Below are positions 37,901 through 48,396 of a DNA stretch of 64,000 nucleotides, piece by piece. The stretch spans positions 219,747,323 to 219,811,322 of the forward strand of contig CM053140.1 of NCBI GenBank assembly GCA_028571685.1. The letters are read 5' to 3'. This DNA is from Heterohyrax brucei. Lineage: Eukaryota > Chordata > Mammalia > Hyracoidea > Procaviidae. The position numbers and the translations under genes were made by a program. Within the stretch, counting starts at the first letter, position 1, and each line of letters begins with the position of its first letter. The notes under the pieces were generated by a model. The model had not been told where the DNA came from and did no database searches. It worked only from the letters and a program-made list of their open reading frames with translations.

Positions 37901-38225
37901 GAGATCTATATTGGGTGGTGTACAATATGCATCTGAGATGTCTATATTCTCTTCCTTCATGATTTCTGGGAAGTTTTCTTTCAGCAGCTCAGCAACAATA
38001 CTCTCTGTGTTCTCAGATGTCTCACCCTGTTCAGGGACTCCAATTAATCGAAGATTGTTCCTCTTAATAGAGTCCCACATGCTTCTTAATGTTTCTTCAT
38101 TTTTCTTGTTTCTTTTTTCTGATTTCTGCTCATAGACGCTGGCATCAGTAGCTCTGTCTTCCAAGTCAGAAATTCTTTTTTCCATTTGTTCCATTCTGTT
38201 TTCTTGGCTTTGCATGGAAGTTTCT
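35000..38225 (-). mobile_element. L1-e: L1 piece lacking both ends, antisense
   Basis: Starts mid-RT (ttgtagttctctttgtaaag, equal to 32030 in L1-d) and ends inside ORF1 near 38222. Reverse strand: ORF1 at 37535-38215 is open for 226 codons, including the C-terminal block QWHDTFKVLKEKNFQLRI, short of a full ORF1. The endonuclease N-terminus (37113 down to 36526) is open from its Met and keeps Asn in TLNVNGLNAP, Glu in QETH and Asp in GDFNTPL. RT is at 35446-35069, with the FADD position reading FVDD. The absent 3' end is unusual for an L1 insertion and implies a later deletion. It contains the inverted repeat at 35438-36314. Confidence 0.9.
35438..36314. repeat. Exact 253-bp inverted repeat with 371-bp spacer
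   Basis: Arm 1 is 35438-35690 and arm 2 is 36062-36314. Read base by base, arm 1 equals the reverse complement of arm 2 with no mismatch that I could find, and identity stops at both outer and inner edges. Both arms carry the same internal ORF2 deletion joining KTKSWFFEKT to [13 protein letters not shown], absent from L1-d. Arm 1 is sense-oriented L1 inside antisense L1 and replaces part of the RT region. Confidence 0.93.
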
Positions 38226-39396
38226 ATGTCTTTATGTTGCGGTATAATCCATACTGAAGGCTATGGTCTTTGCTCTTTATCAGTAAGAGCCCCAAGTTCT
38301 CTTCACTTTCAGCAAGCAGGTTTGTATTATGTACATAACACAGGTTGTTAATGAGTCTTCCTCCCATCCTGATGTCCTGTTCTTCATATAGTCAACATTC
38401 TCAGTTCATTCCTCAGCATACAGATTGAATAAGTATGATGAAAGGATATGACCTTGACACATGCCTTTTCTGATTTTAAGCCATGCAGTATCCCCTTGCT
38501 CTTTTTAAACTTATGCCTCTTGATGTATGTACAGGTTCCACACAGGCACAGTTAAGTGTTCTGGGATTTCCTTTTTCACAACGTTATCAGTAATTTTTTA
38601 TGATCCATGCAATGGGATGCTCAGCCAAGGTCCTTCTGTTATCAGCAATGATATCCCTCATTCCACATCCTCTTCTGAATCCAGCTTGAACTTCTGGCAG
38701 TTTCCTGTCCGTGTACCACTGCAAATATTTTCAAATTATCTTCATCAAAATTTTACTTATGTAATATCAATGATATCTTTCCATAAATTTCCTCATTCTT
38801 TTGGATCACCTTTCTTTGGAATCAGCACAAATATGAATCTCACTTGGTTGGTTAGGTAGCTGTCTTCCAGATTTGTTAGTATAGATGAATCAGTATTTCA
38901 GCACTACATTCATTTGTGGAAACATCTCAGTTGGTGCTCCATCAACTTCTGGAGCCTTACTTTCCACCAGTTCTTTCAGTGCAACTTGGCCTTATTACTT
39001 CAATATTTTTTGTTCTTGATCATATGCTACCTCCTGAAATAATTGAATGTTGAGTAATTCTTTTGTGTATAGTGATTGTGTATTCCTGCCATTTTCTTTT
39101 GATGCTTCCTATATGTTTTCAATATTTTGCTCATAGAATCCTCTACTCAAGACTTGAGTTTTTTCTTCACTTCATTCAGCTTGAGAAAAGCTGAGCATGT
39201 TCTTCCCTTTTGGTTTGCCAGCTCCAGGTCTTTGCACATTTCCTTGTCTTCTCAAGCCACCCTTTGAAATCTTCTGTTCAGCTCTTCTACTATGCCATTT
39301 ATTCCACTCACTGCAGCTACTCTATGTTGTTACGGAGGAAGTTTCATTGTCTCATTTGATGTCCATCTTAGTGTTTTCTTTGTCTTCTGTCTTTTT
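38226..39396 (-). mobile_element. RTE LINE, RT region, antisense (copy 2 continued)
   Basis: It resumes with atactgaaggctatggtctt and matches 62490-63600 of copy 3: ggttgttaatgagtcttc, accttgacacatgcctttt, cacatcctcttctgaatcca. Relative to copy 3, about 100 bp is missing between 34999 and 38226. The RT frame is destroyed. Confidence 0.88.
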
Positions 39397-40495
39397 TTTT
39401 TTAATTTAACATGACTGAGTGAAAATGTACATTCCCGTATAAATTTACATGCCCCCCTATATGCAGCTTCCACTGCTCTCCCTGCCAGGTGACAGCACAC
39501 TATTCCTCTCTGCTCCATACATGTCTCATCCTCCCAACAGCCTCCTTTCCCCTCCACTCCACCCACTCTCCTTCCTCCAGCCAGAGGTCAGTAGGATGAT
39601 ATCCTATAGATGTAAAAAAACCATAAAGTGCAACCAATATATGGTCACTCTGCATTGCCAAGTCCAATCCATTCCTGTCCAAAGAGTGGACCTTTGTTAT
39701 AATTTATGGGTAAGGGCAGCATCAGGGTCGGGGGCCATGCTCTCAGGGGAACCCCGAAACCACTGGACCATCAATTGAGGTCTTTTACTGGAGGTCTCAG
39801 AATTCACCCCTTTTATTCTTGTGTTGCCAGTGAGGCTCAACCTAGTGAGCTCCATCGCAGCTATCACTGGTGGTGGCCAGGCACCATCTGGTTCTTCTGG
39901 TCCCAAGTCGATGTAGGCACCTGCTGATGTGGGTCTCTTTATCTTCTGGGTTGTCTTTAACCCATGTCATTTTGGTCCTCGGTGAGCATCCGTTCCTGCT
40001 GAGTTGAGACCATTTGCTGTGCCCTAAGATGGCAGCTTGGCAGCTTGGCAGCTTTTAAGACCCCAGATGCCACTCACCAATGTGGGGTGCAGAGAGCCCT
40101 CTTAGCAAAACGCCAGTTGTGCCAACTGACCTCGATTTCGCCTAAGAGCATGGTCCCCTGTCCCCTGTCCCAGCTACCCTATCCTTGCAATATTGGGTTA
40201 AGATGGAAGGAGTACTCAGGTTATGCTGAAGTCCACTTAATGTTGTTCTTGTTTCTAATGTGTGCTGTCACTGCTTTCTCCCAACCAGATTTCTAGCAAC
40301 TATCTAAACTAAGCCCTCCCCCCTTCACCCTCCTTCCCTCCCCTCCCTTGCAGCTGTCAAAGAGTCTTTTCTTCTATGCACAAATCTGTTTTTGAGATCT
40401 TATCTTAAAATACTGTAGAGGTCTCATACAGTATTTGTCCTTTTGTCGCTGACTACTTTCCCTGAACATAATGGCTTCCAGTTGAAACCAGTCTC
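39397..40495 (-). mobile_element. L1-f: 5'-truncated L1 3' end, antisense
   Basis: It starts with a reversed poly(A) after tctgtcttttt and ends at agttgaaaccagtct. The duplications are ctgtcttttt at about 39387-39396 and 40496-40505. It contains only the 3'UTR, closely matching the same part of L1-d (for example cagcttccactgctctccct), so the two belong to one subfamily. Confidence 0.9.
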
Positions 40496-40633
40496 CTGTC
40501 TTTTTAATAATCATTTGCCTTCTTCATATACAATGTCCTGATGTCATCCCACAACTCTCTGGCCTTTGGTCACTCATATTCAGTGCTTTAAATCTATTCT
40601 TGAGATGATCTCCAAATGCAGGTGGAATGTACT
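40496..40633 (-). mobile_element. RTE LINE segment, antisense (copy 2 continued)
   Basis: The blocks ctgatgtcatcccacaactc and gagatgatctccaaatgcag match 15150-15230 and 63745-63830 of the other copies. The segment stops where an LTR was inserted. Confidence 0.85.
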
Positions 40634-41192
40634 TGTCTTAATCATCTGGCACTGCTCCAGGGCAAATATCATGAGTGGATGGCTTTAACAAAAAAAAAAT
40701 TTATTCTTGAACAGTCCAATAGGCTACAAGTCTGAGTATCAGGATGTCCACTCCAAGGGGAAGGCTTTCCCTCTTTGTTGGCTCTGGAGGAAGTCCTTGT
40801 ATTGCATCAGTCTTTAGTCAGGGAGCATCTTGGCACAGGAACCACAGGTCTGGAGGACACATTCTATTCCCATTGCTGCTTTCTTGATGGTAAGAAGTTC
40901 CTGACTCTCTGCTTCTGTCCCTTTCCTTTGACCTCTTGTAGGATAAAAGGTGATACAAACCACATTCCTGGGAAACTCTCTAAATTGGAGCAGGGAGGTG
41001 ATCTTATGAAGGGTTTTACAGTCCCATCCTAATGCTCTTTTACATAAATCCAGTCTACTGACCACAGGCAGAGATTAGAATTTACAGCATCAGAAAGTTA
41101 GAAAATGGAGGGCAGTCACACAACACTGAGAATCATCAGCCCAGTCAAATTACTACACACACATTTCTGGGGACCCAATTCAATCCACGACA
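40634..41192 (-). mobile_element. Solo MaLR-type LTR, antisense, with perfect target duplication
   Basis: It starts tgtcttaatcatctggcact and ends acccaattcaatccacgaca, with TG...CA termini on the + strand. The flanking pentamers are both gtact (40629-40633 and 41193-41197). The interior (gatggctttaac, ggaggaagtccttgtattgc, tttcttgatgg) matches the LTR at 16119-16641, so both belong to one LTR family. No internal retroviral sequence is present. Confidence 0.93.
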
Positions 41193-41815
41193 GTACTCAA
41201 GACTGTATTTTTGTTCTCCTGGGCTTCTTTTAATTTTCTTCAGCTTCAACTTGAACTTGCATACCAGCAGTTGATGGTCTGTTCTGAAGTTAACCACTCG
41301 CTTTGTGATTTGTAAGATTTTCCATTGTCTGTTTTCACAGATGTAGTCAATTTGATTGCTATGATTTTCATCCAGTGAGGTTCACATGTATAGCCACTGT
41401 CTATGTTGTTGTAAAAAGTTATTTGCCATGAATAAGTTGTTGGTCTTGTAAAATTTTATCCTGTGATCTCCAGTAATGTTCCTAGCACCGAGTCCATGTT
41501 TTCCAACTACTGACTCTTTTTTTTTGTTTCCAGCTTCCACATATCAATTACCAGTAATTATCAGTGCATCTTGACTTCATGATTGATCAATTTCAGACTA
41601 CAGAAGTTGGTTAAAATATAAAATTACCTCATTTTAACACTAACGGTTGGGGTGTGAATTTGAATAATAGTCATATTAACTGGTCTCCACTGTAAGCATA
41701 TGTATGTTATTCTATCACCGACAGACTCGATTATACTTCAGGGTAGATTTTAAATGTCCTTTTGGATGATGACTGTGACACTATTCTTTTATAGCTTGTG
41801 TTTCCTGGTGTGGTG
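41193..41815 (-). mobile_element. RTE LINE, endonuclease region, antisense (copy 2 end)
   Basis: It matches 15240-15850 of copy 1: gatggtctgttctgaagtta, catgaataagttgttggtct, catgttttccaactactgac. It ends near 41815, where an L1M fragment begins. Confidence 0.82.
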
Positions 41816-42242
41816 CATAAGCTAGAAATAGAAATACCAATACCATATGATCCAGCAATCCCATTCTGAGGTATCTGTCCTAGAGAAACAAGAGCTGTTA
41901 CATACATAGACCTGTGTGTACCTGTGTTCATTACAGCCTTATTCACAGTGCCAAAAAACTGGAAGCAACATAAATGCCCATCAGTGCATGAATAATCAAA
42001 ATGTGGTACATACATACAATGAGATGCTATGCAGTGTTAAAGATGATGAATCCGTGAAACATTTTAAAGCATGGATGAATCTAGAAAACATTACACTGAG
42101 TAAAATAAGTGTATCACCAATGGATGGGTCACTGCATGCTCCCACTTTAATAAAAGGCTAGAATAGGTTGAAACACAGAAAGCTGTGTTCTTTAATGATT
42201 ACCAGGATGGAAGAGTAAAGGAGAGAGAATCGCTTACTAGAT
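41816..42242 (+). mobile_element. L1M ORF2 C-terminal region, sense
   Basis: The order ccatatgatccagcaatccc, tcattacagccttattcaca, ggaagcaacataaatgccca, atgagatgctatgcagtgtt is the conserved end of mammalian L1 ORF2. It is older than the L1s at 29-40 kb. An AfroSINE follows, and the element resumes after it. Confidence 0.85.
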
Positions 42243-42418
42243 AGTAACCAAAAAAAAAAAATCCCAGTGCCACTGAGTCAATGCTGACTCGTAGTGACCC
42301 TATAGGACAGAGAAGAACAGGCCCATAGGGATTCCAAGGAATGGCTGGTAGACTCAAACTGCCAAGGTTTTGGTTAGCAGATGTAGCACCTAACCAGTAT
42401 GCCACCAGTGAACCTGTG
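42243..42418 (-). repeat. AfroSINE, antisense
   Basis: It follows an A-run, with gccactgagtcaatgctgac, cctataggacagagaagaac, ttccaaggaatggctggtag and ggttagcagatgtagcacc. It splits the L1M element. Confidence 0.9.
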
Positions 42419-43530
42419 AGGCGGCACCAACATTAGCACCAACACCAGCCAGCCTCCCCAAGTGTTAATTCTGGCGAAGGGAAAGGCTATATATAATACA
42501 GAAAACAGTACAGTGTAACCAAGGTAAATGAAGATAGTAAATGCTATAACATACACAATTCTGCAACAAAAGTAATAATAACCCCAAATTAGTGAGTGAT
42601 TACATAGGTAGATATATATGTCATACAGGCGTGGAGGGTACATGCATGTGCATATATAGATATTGTTGTAACCATATTTATATACATATTTGTATGTCTT
42701 CCGTGTATATTCTAATACATATAGAGCACATAGGGGACACAGTTGCAGAATCTTCTTAAATGTATCCAAATACCTCATGGGAATGAGTTACTTGGCTTGA
42801 AGATTAAGGACCATAGTCCTGGAGGGCATCTAGGTAAATTGGCATAATCTAGTTTGTAAAAATAATGTGCTGTATCTTAGTTTGGTGAACTGCATCTGGG
42901 GTCTTAAAAACTTGCAGGTAGCTATATAAGATACAGCTGTTGGTCTCTTCCTATCCGGATGGTAAATGACAGGAGAGTAAAGAAAACCAAAGACTCAGTG
43001 AAGCAATTAGTCCACTAATGGCCCATAAGTGTCACCGCCTCTTCTGGTCTGAGATCAGAACTAGATGGTGCCCTGATATCACTACCAACCACTCTGACTA
43101 GGGACACAATAGAAGATCCTGGTGAGAATGAAAGAAAAATTTAGAATAGAAAGACCAGACTTACTGGACTGATGGAAACTTGAGGAACCCCTGAACTATT
43201 GCCCTAGACACAGTTTTACCTGTAACTGAAGCCATTGCCAGGGGTCATCTTTCAGCCAAATAATAGATGGGCCTGTAAAATAAACAATAATACCCATGAG
43301 GAATGTGTTCCTTAGAACAATCAACAGTATGAGCAAAGATGTGAAGGCAGGGAGGGGAAGGGAAACTGGAGTGATGGAAGGCAGAATGGAAATGGGAAGA
43401 GTGCCAAAATATTGCAGGGACAGCAGCCAATGTCACAGAGAAATTCATGTTAGAATGTTGAATGGGAGCTAATCTGCTCTGTGAACTTTCACTTAAAACA
43501 CAGCAAAATATTCAAAAATGAAAAATTGGA
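42419..43530 (+). mobile_element. L1M 3'UTR, sense
   Basis: The ordered blocks gagggcatctaggtaaattg, aactgcatctggggtcttaa, gaggaacccctgaactattg, ttcagccaaataatagatgg, cccatgaggaatgtgttcct and ctaatctgctctgtgaactt parallel the 3'UTR of the ancient L1M subfamilies. A region rich in TATA/CATA (42600-42720) lies near its start. Confidence 0.75.
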
Positions 43531-44394
43531 AAATACTCAGTGAAGGAAAGATGAAGAAGATGCACTATGTACACCCATATGTGTGTGCACGTGCACATGT
43601 GTGTGTTTAGTTTGGTGGGGGAGAGAGTGAAAGAAGGGATAGGTGTGAGGATAGGCTATACCAAAGTGACAAAAATCCATAGTTGATACAGATCAACAGT
43701 AATTCCATCCATCAGTACTAACTCCGTCATGTTGCTTGCATACCTCCCAAGCACAAGGTGTCCCTTTTAGGAGCACCAGCCAGCTGCGGAAAGGATAAGG
43801 AGAGGCATCCAGGCTGTGGTGGGCTGCCAGCACTCACACTCTAGAGACACAGCTCCCCTCCAGTGCCTGCCTGGATATTGGAGCTGGAATGCCCTGGTGC
43901 TGACCATCCGGCCCTTCCTCTTCCTGGCACAGGAATCCTCATCTTCAGTGGACATCTCTGAAAACAGGTGTCGTTCTTGTGACACTTTACAAACTACAAC
44001 CTGACTCAAGAGTGCTGAAGCTCTGCTTTTGTCTGCCCAGTGCCTAAAATGTTTAGGGCACTGTGATTGAATATCTTCCCCAAGCATGCTGGCAGGGACA
44101 CTGCACGCTGTGACTGGGGGCGTGTGTGTTGGGGAAGGGAGTGCAGAGATTTCAAAGGAGCTCTGTTCCTTCTGGAGTGAAAAGAATGGCTTTTCCAGCC
44201 AGGCCTCAGGGTGGATGTCACACCCCTCTGCCCCCTTCAGAAAGCCTTGCCTTCCAGCGTTTTCTTTCTTCACTCTTTGGTAACTGTAAGGCTGCCTGCA
44301 GTTGGGCGGCAGCTGACTACTTGCAGGCACCAGGTATCCTGAGATCTTCACAACAACCCTGTGAGGCGAGTCAGGTGGGAGTAGGGGCTAGAAG
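43531..44394. other. GC-richer single-copy-looking intron
   Basis: No repeat recognised except a short tgtgtgcacgtgcacatgtg stretch at about 43583-43602. Open frames occur on both strands in 43767-44476, but they overlap each other and lack domain or splice support, so I do not call a gene. It could hold regulatory DNA. Confidence 0.5.
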
Positions 44395-44660
44395 AAAGAG
44401 CACCCCAGCTATGTGCCCTTGGCAAGAGACTCACTCCTGGGCCTCCATTTACACATTTGTAAAAGAAGGATATTAACATTTATCCTGCTTAATGAGGTTG
44501 TGATGTGAAATAACACAATTGTAAAATAAGGCTATGCTATGTATTAGGTAAACAGAAGAAATGTTCATGTCATCTCATAGATGAAGAGATGGAGTTCTAG
44601 AGATGGGAGGCATTTTATCCAAGGCACAGAGCTTAGTGGCAGAATTAGGACTGTTGTGCT
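44395..44660. repeat. Two MIR-type fragments, opposite orientations
   Basis: 44395-44560 reads in sense order: tatgtgcccttggcaagaga, cctccatttacacatttgta, aaatgaggttgtgatg-like. 44570-44660 is reversed: catagatgaagagatggagt, aaggcacagagcttagtggc. Confidence 0.65.
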
Positions 44661-44671
44661 GTAAAGTCGAT

Positions 44672-44850
44672 TTGGAATGCATAATGATCCCAATGGACAG
44701 AGTAGAACTACTCCATAGAGTTTTCTAGGCTGTAATCTTTACTGAAGCGCATTGCTGGGTCTATCTCATTTGGAGCTGCTGGGTGGGTTTCAACCACCAA
44801 CTGTCTGGTTAGCAGTTGAGCACTTAATGCTTGCACTACTAGGGCTGCAT
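44672..44850 (-). repeat. AfroSINE, long subtype, antisense
   Basis: Contains ggacagagtagaactactcc, then ttctaggctgtaatctttac, the insertion typical of the longer subtype, and ends with ggttagcagttgagcactta and actagggc. Confidence 0.88.
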
Positions 44851-45084
44851 CATATCTTCTATTTGGTGGTCAGTGTCACATTTGTCTACCATACATGCTC
44901 TTTGTAAAAGTCAAATTCACCACAATCATCATTTCAGTGGCCTGTGGAAGACAAAGTACTTGGATTTTCATACATGTGGACTAGGACATGCATAGATGAC
45001 TATCATTCGCTTATGCCAGACTCGTTCATTGAAAGGTCTTTTTTCCCTTCTTCCTTTCTGGACTGCTGCTGTGTGGAATGTCTC

Positions 45085-45300
45085 TGGGCCTGGGCTTGGG
45101 AACAGAGAAACCTTGTGTGAAATCTGGCCCTGCTACTCAGGCTGTGTGTGCTGGGACAGCTTACTTAACCTCTCTGGGGCCCATTCATTCCTTAGTTAGA
45201 TGAGGAGGTGTAATCAAACCCTCCATATCACATTGCAGTAGAGATGAAAGGGTGTACATACCCTGGCCCTGGGGCCTGACACAGAACTGATGCTTGGAAT
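45085..45300 (+). repeat. MIR SINE, sense
   Basis: The blocks ggccctgctactcaggctgt, acttaacctctctggggccc, ggggcctgacacagaactga and tgcttgg follow MIR order (ctgccacttactagctgtg ... cttaacctctctg ... cctggcacatagtaggc). Confidence 0.7.
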
Positions 45301-45721
45301 GTGATCGTTTCCTTCTTCCCTGTCTAGAGCTGGGATCTGAGAGACTTCCTCAGCCCGGTCTTCCGTCCCCCACGTGTGAGGACAGCGTTTGGGGACTGTT
45401 GCTCCGTCTTTACTACGTTTCTGTACCACGTACTACTCCAGCCCCACACTTACCCCATAGCTCGAAGCCACAGAGCACCTTGTGGCTTGCAGTGCTCCTG
45501 ATGTTGGCTCTGGAATGTCAGAACCCCTCTAGTCAGCCCCATATGGCCACCCCAGCAATGCTTCTTCTTTCCTCCAGATGTGTACCCTTTGCTCAAGGGC
45601 TGAAAGGTCCCTCTGCCTCCCACGTTACTCTCACCTTTCCTCCAGTCTGCAGGCAGGTGACACACAGCCTTTTTTTTTTTACACCACTTGCTTCCTGCTC
45701 TCTGACTTTCCATGTCTGTTA
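45301..45721. other. Intron without recognised features
   Basis: GC-moderate sequence with overlapping chance open frames on both strands. No repeat, domain or splice context recognised. Confidence 0.5.
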
Positions 45722-45845
45722 AACCCAAACCAAACCAGACCCCTTGTCATTAAAAGAATTCTGACTCATAGCCGTATCACTGGGCAGAATAAAACTGCCC
45801 CATAAGGTTTCCAGGAAGCAGCTGGTAGGAGAGTACCAGGCGGCA
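45722..45845 (-). repeat. AfroSINE, partial, antisense
   Basis: Contains aaccagaccccttgtcatta, ttctgactcatagccgtatc, aactgccccataaggtttcc and aggaagcagctggtag. The tRNA-derived end is missing. Confidence 0.8.
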
Positions 45846-46338
45846 GAAGTGATTTCAGTGGTGGCTTTCACAGAGATCTCAGATCCATAGAGGAGAAAGA
45901 TCAAGACAATGATAACTCTGCTTAGAGGAGCCAGGAGAGAGCTGGGAAAGGTTACCCGTGCAGGGAGACAGTTACTGATACAGGGAAGTTACTAACTCAC
46001 CTGAGCTGGAATGAATCATGCAAAGGTAGAAAAGGTTAAAACACCCTTCTTCTGGCCAACAGGATAGAAACAAATAAAAGCGTAGAAGCAGGGCATTTGC
46101 CACACTCAGGACTGTTCTAGATAATTGCGAAGGGACCGGAAAAAGGTGTAAGATGATCCCTTGCCCTTAAAAAACAGAGCACTGGATTTGAGTTAACGTG
46201 TATGAAACAATAAAGAATATATGATTAAATTCTACATGCATGGTAAACTCCCTAAATAAAAATGTGGGCAATTAAATAGGAGGGGTAGCTAGCAGGCCCA
46301 AAATGTTAGTGAAGGCTGGAGGCTTAGGAAGGGATGAG
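45846..46338. other. Intron without recognised features
   Basis: No gene or repeat recognised. Confidence 0.5.
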
Positions 46339-46480
46339 CTCTTGTGGTGCAGTAGTTAATAGCTCAGCTGCTAACCCAAAGTTTGGCAGTCCAGGTGCTC
46401 CCTGGAAACTGTGGCACAGTTCTACTCTGTCCCATCGGGTTGCTCTGAGTTGAAACTGACACAGTGGCAATGAGATTTTT
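46339..46480 (+). repeat. AfroSINE, sense
   Basis: The head gctcttgtggtgcagtagtt with gctgctaacccaaagtttgg, then gttctactctgtcccatcgg and gttgaaactgacacagtggc, is in sense order. Confidence 0.9.
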
Positions 46481-46499
46481 CATTGGTTTATTTCGTCTT

Positions 46500-46845
46500 G
46501 TGCTACCTATTTGTGTCATACTGTGGTGGCTTGTGTGTTGCTGTGATGCTGAAAATTAGGCCACCGGTATTTCAAATACTAGCATGGTCATCCATGGTAT
46601 ACAGGTTTTAGTGGCGCTTCCAGAATAGGAAATACTAAGAAGACTAGTGATAGGCTTCTAAACATACAGCTAATGAAAAATTTTTAGATCACAACAGAAT
46701 ATTGTCCAGTATAGTGCTGGAAGAGAAGCCAAACATACCAATGACCACAAAGATGGCACAGGACCTGGCAGCATTTCTTTCTGTTACACGTAAGGTTGCA
46801 ATGAGTTGGAGCTTACTGGACAGCCAGAAGCAACAACAACAATTT
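46500..46845 (+). repeat. RTE-tailed SINE, second type, sense
   Basis: The blocks gtggcttgtgtgttgctgtg, aagactagtgataggcttct, tggcacaggacctggcagca and gttgcaatgagttggagctt, with a caacaacaac tail, match the copies at 48397-48800 and 59580-59945. The head is missing; it sits next to an AfroSINE. Confidence 0.8.
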
Positions 46846-48139
46846 TGGTCTGAGTTGAGGGAACTTGGTTCTGAGTTTTTCTCTGAAGAACTGTAAGACA
46901 GTTTCAAAAGAGCAGCTACGCTAACTTCACTCTCCTGCTTTCTAAAGAACGGCACTTATTGCCTCTTGGTTTGTAAATGCTGCTTTGAGCTCAATGCATC
47001 CAGGGTTGACTACTGTTGTTCTCAGAGAGAAGGGAATTCTGGTTCTGTAATGCAGGGCAGTGACTGAAATCACTTCCTATATTATGCTGTCTTCATAAAT
47101 TCCTCCTCTGTTTCTTCCCCTTCTTCCTCCACCCACAAATATCCCAGGCCCTTTCTCTACTTTGCCAGCCCAAAGGAAATTTATGAGGTTGATCACTGGG
47201 GAAACATGTAAGGCCTTTTTCCTGCCTCTCCCTTCTCTAGCATGGGGTCAGTGGCCCCCTCTCTCACCCTCGCCTTTTAGGCCGGGCTCAGATATCTCTT
47301 GCCCTGTTTATGGGCTGCTGGGATTTTTCCAACAACCTGAAATGAATCTGTGAGGCCCCACAGGTAGTACAGCCATGTCTCAGGGCCATAAACCATGGCT
47401 GAGTCTTTCATCTGTGATGGCTTATGTCATAAACGAGTGGGAGGAACAGGCAAAGGGGGAGAAACGGCCCTGAGCCATTCCAGATTTTTTTTCATAAGGA
47501 AAGGGGAAAGGAAAGTTCCTGAGAGGCCTATTCAAACCTTGTGCCAAGCAAGTTCATTTCACTCTGGTAGGCTGTGTGTGGAGACAATCTCTGGACTTCC
47601 CCACCAGGAGTCAGATTTATGCTGTGTTTGTGTCTAAATGGCCTCTAGGGATGCTGACATTTGTTGTTGGAGAGCAGCAAGTTGTGTCCCTTTCATCTCT
47701 GCAGAGGGGTGTCAGGTTAAATTATGAGGAATAGCTCTGTCCTACATCTGGGCGTGGGAGCCTCTGGCAGCAGGCTGGAGCTGCCTCCCCTCGACTCCTA
47801 CTTTTCTGCTGTTTTAAAGTTTTTCTTTTTTCATCTTCTGCTGTCCAGTACTCCTGCTGGTTCTGGGAGAAATCTCCCGACTTCTTTGGATCTTTGCTTT
47901 GTTTTGGAGAAATCACTACGTGTGTGTGCATGTTTTCATGGAGAAGTTGGGATTGCAGGCAGGAAGTCTTATGGTAAAAGAGAAGATGGGAGCCTTTGTG
48001 TACATCACAAGAGCCCCCTGGAAATTTCCTAAGAGAATCAGAGGATGCCATTATCCCCATGGCACTTACAACATGGTAGATAGAAGCTGATGAGGCAGTG
48101 GTGCTTCCTTAGTGGAGTCCTCACCTTCCTTGCAGGAAA
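46846..48139. other. Intron, apparently single copy
   Basis: No repeat recognised over 1.3 kb. Overlapping frames on both strands at 47724-48060 are not supported by codon or splice evidence. This is one of the longer repeat-free blocks in the window and a place where conserved non-coding DNA could lie. Confidence 0.5.
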
Positions 48140-48396
48140 CATTTTATTATTATTATTTTTAATTGCGATGAAGTATACAGTCCAAATTAAATTTGCATGC
48201 CTGTCTATCTGGAGCTCCCTGTACTCTCCTTGCCTGGTGACAGCACACTCCTCCTTTTCACTCTACACTTGTCATATCCTCTTAACAATCTCCTGTCCTC
48301 TCCTTTCCACCCTCTCCTCTTCTATCTAGAAAAAGACCAGAAGGACAGCATTCTGTAAATGCATAGAACTGTCAAGTACACACACCATTATAGTCA
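48140..48396 (-). mobile_element. L1-g: L1 3' end, antisense
   Basis: The 3'UTR pattern aattaaatttgcatgcctgt, ggtgacagcacactcctcct, tctcctgtcctctcctttcc and tctgtaaatgcatagaactg matches 29600-29830. It is preceded by an ATT-rich reversed tail (tattattattattttt). Confidence 0.85.

Noticed and set aside
37535..38215. 226-codon reverse-strand frame that could be a small coiled-coil protein
   Set aside because: It is L1 ORF1, lacking its N-terminus and any L1 5'UTR promoter; it is part of L1-e.
42600..42720. Possible promoter because of several TATA-like motifs
   Set aside because: It is AT/CA-rich low-complexity sequence in an L1M 3' region with no gene downstream.
43767..44351. 194-codon reverse-strand frame and overlapping + strand frames in GC-richer DNA
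   Set aside because: Frames overlap on both strands, have no recognisable domain, and no convincing splice or start context. Chance frames in GC-richer sequence are likely.
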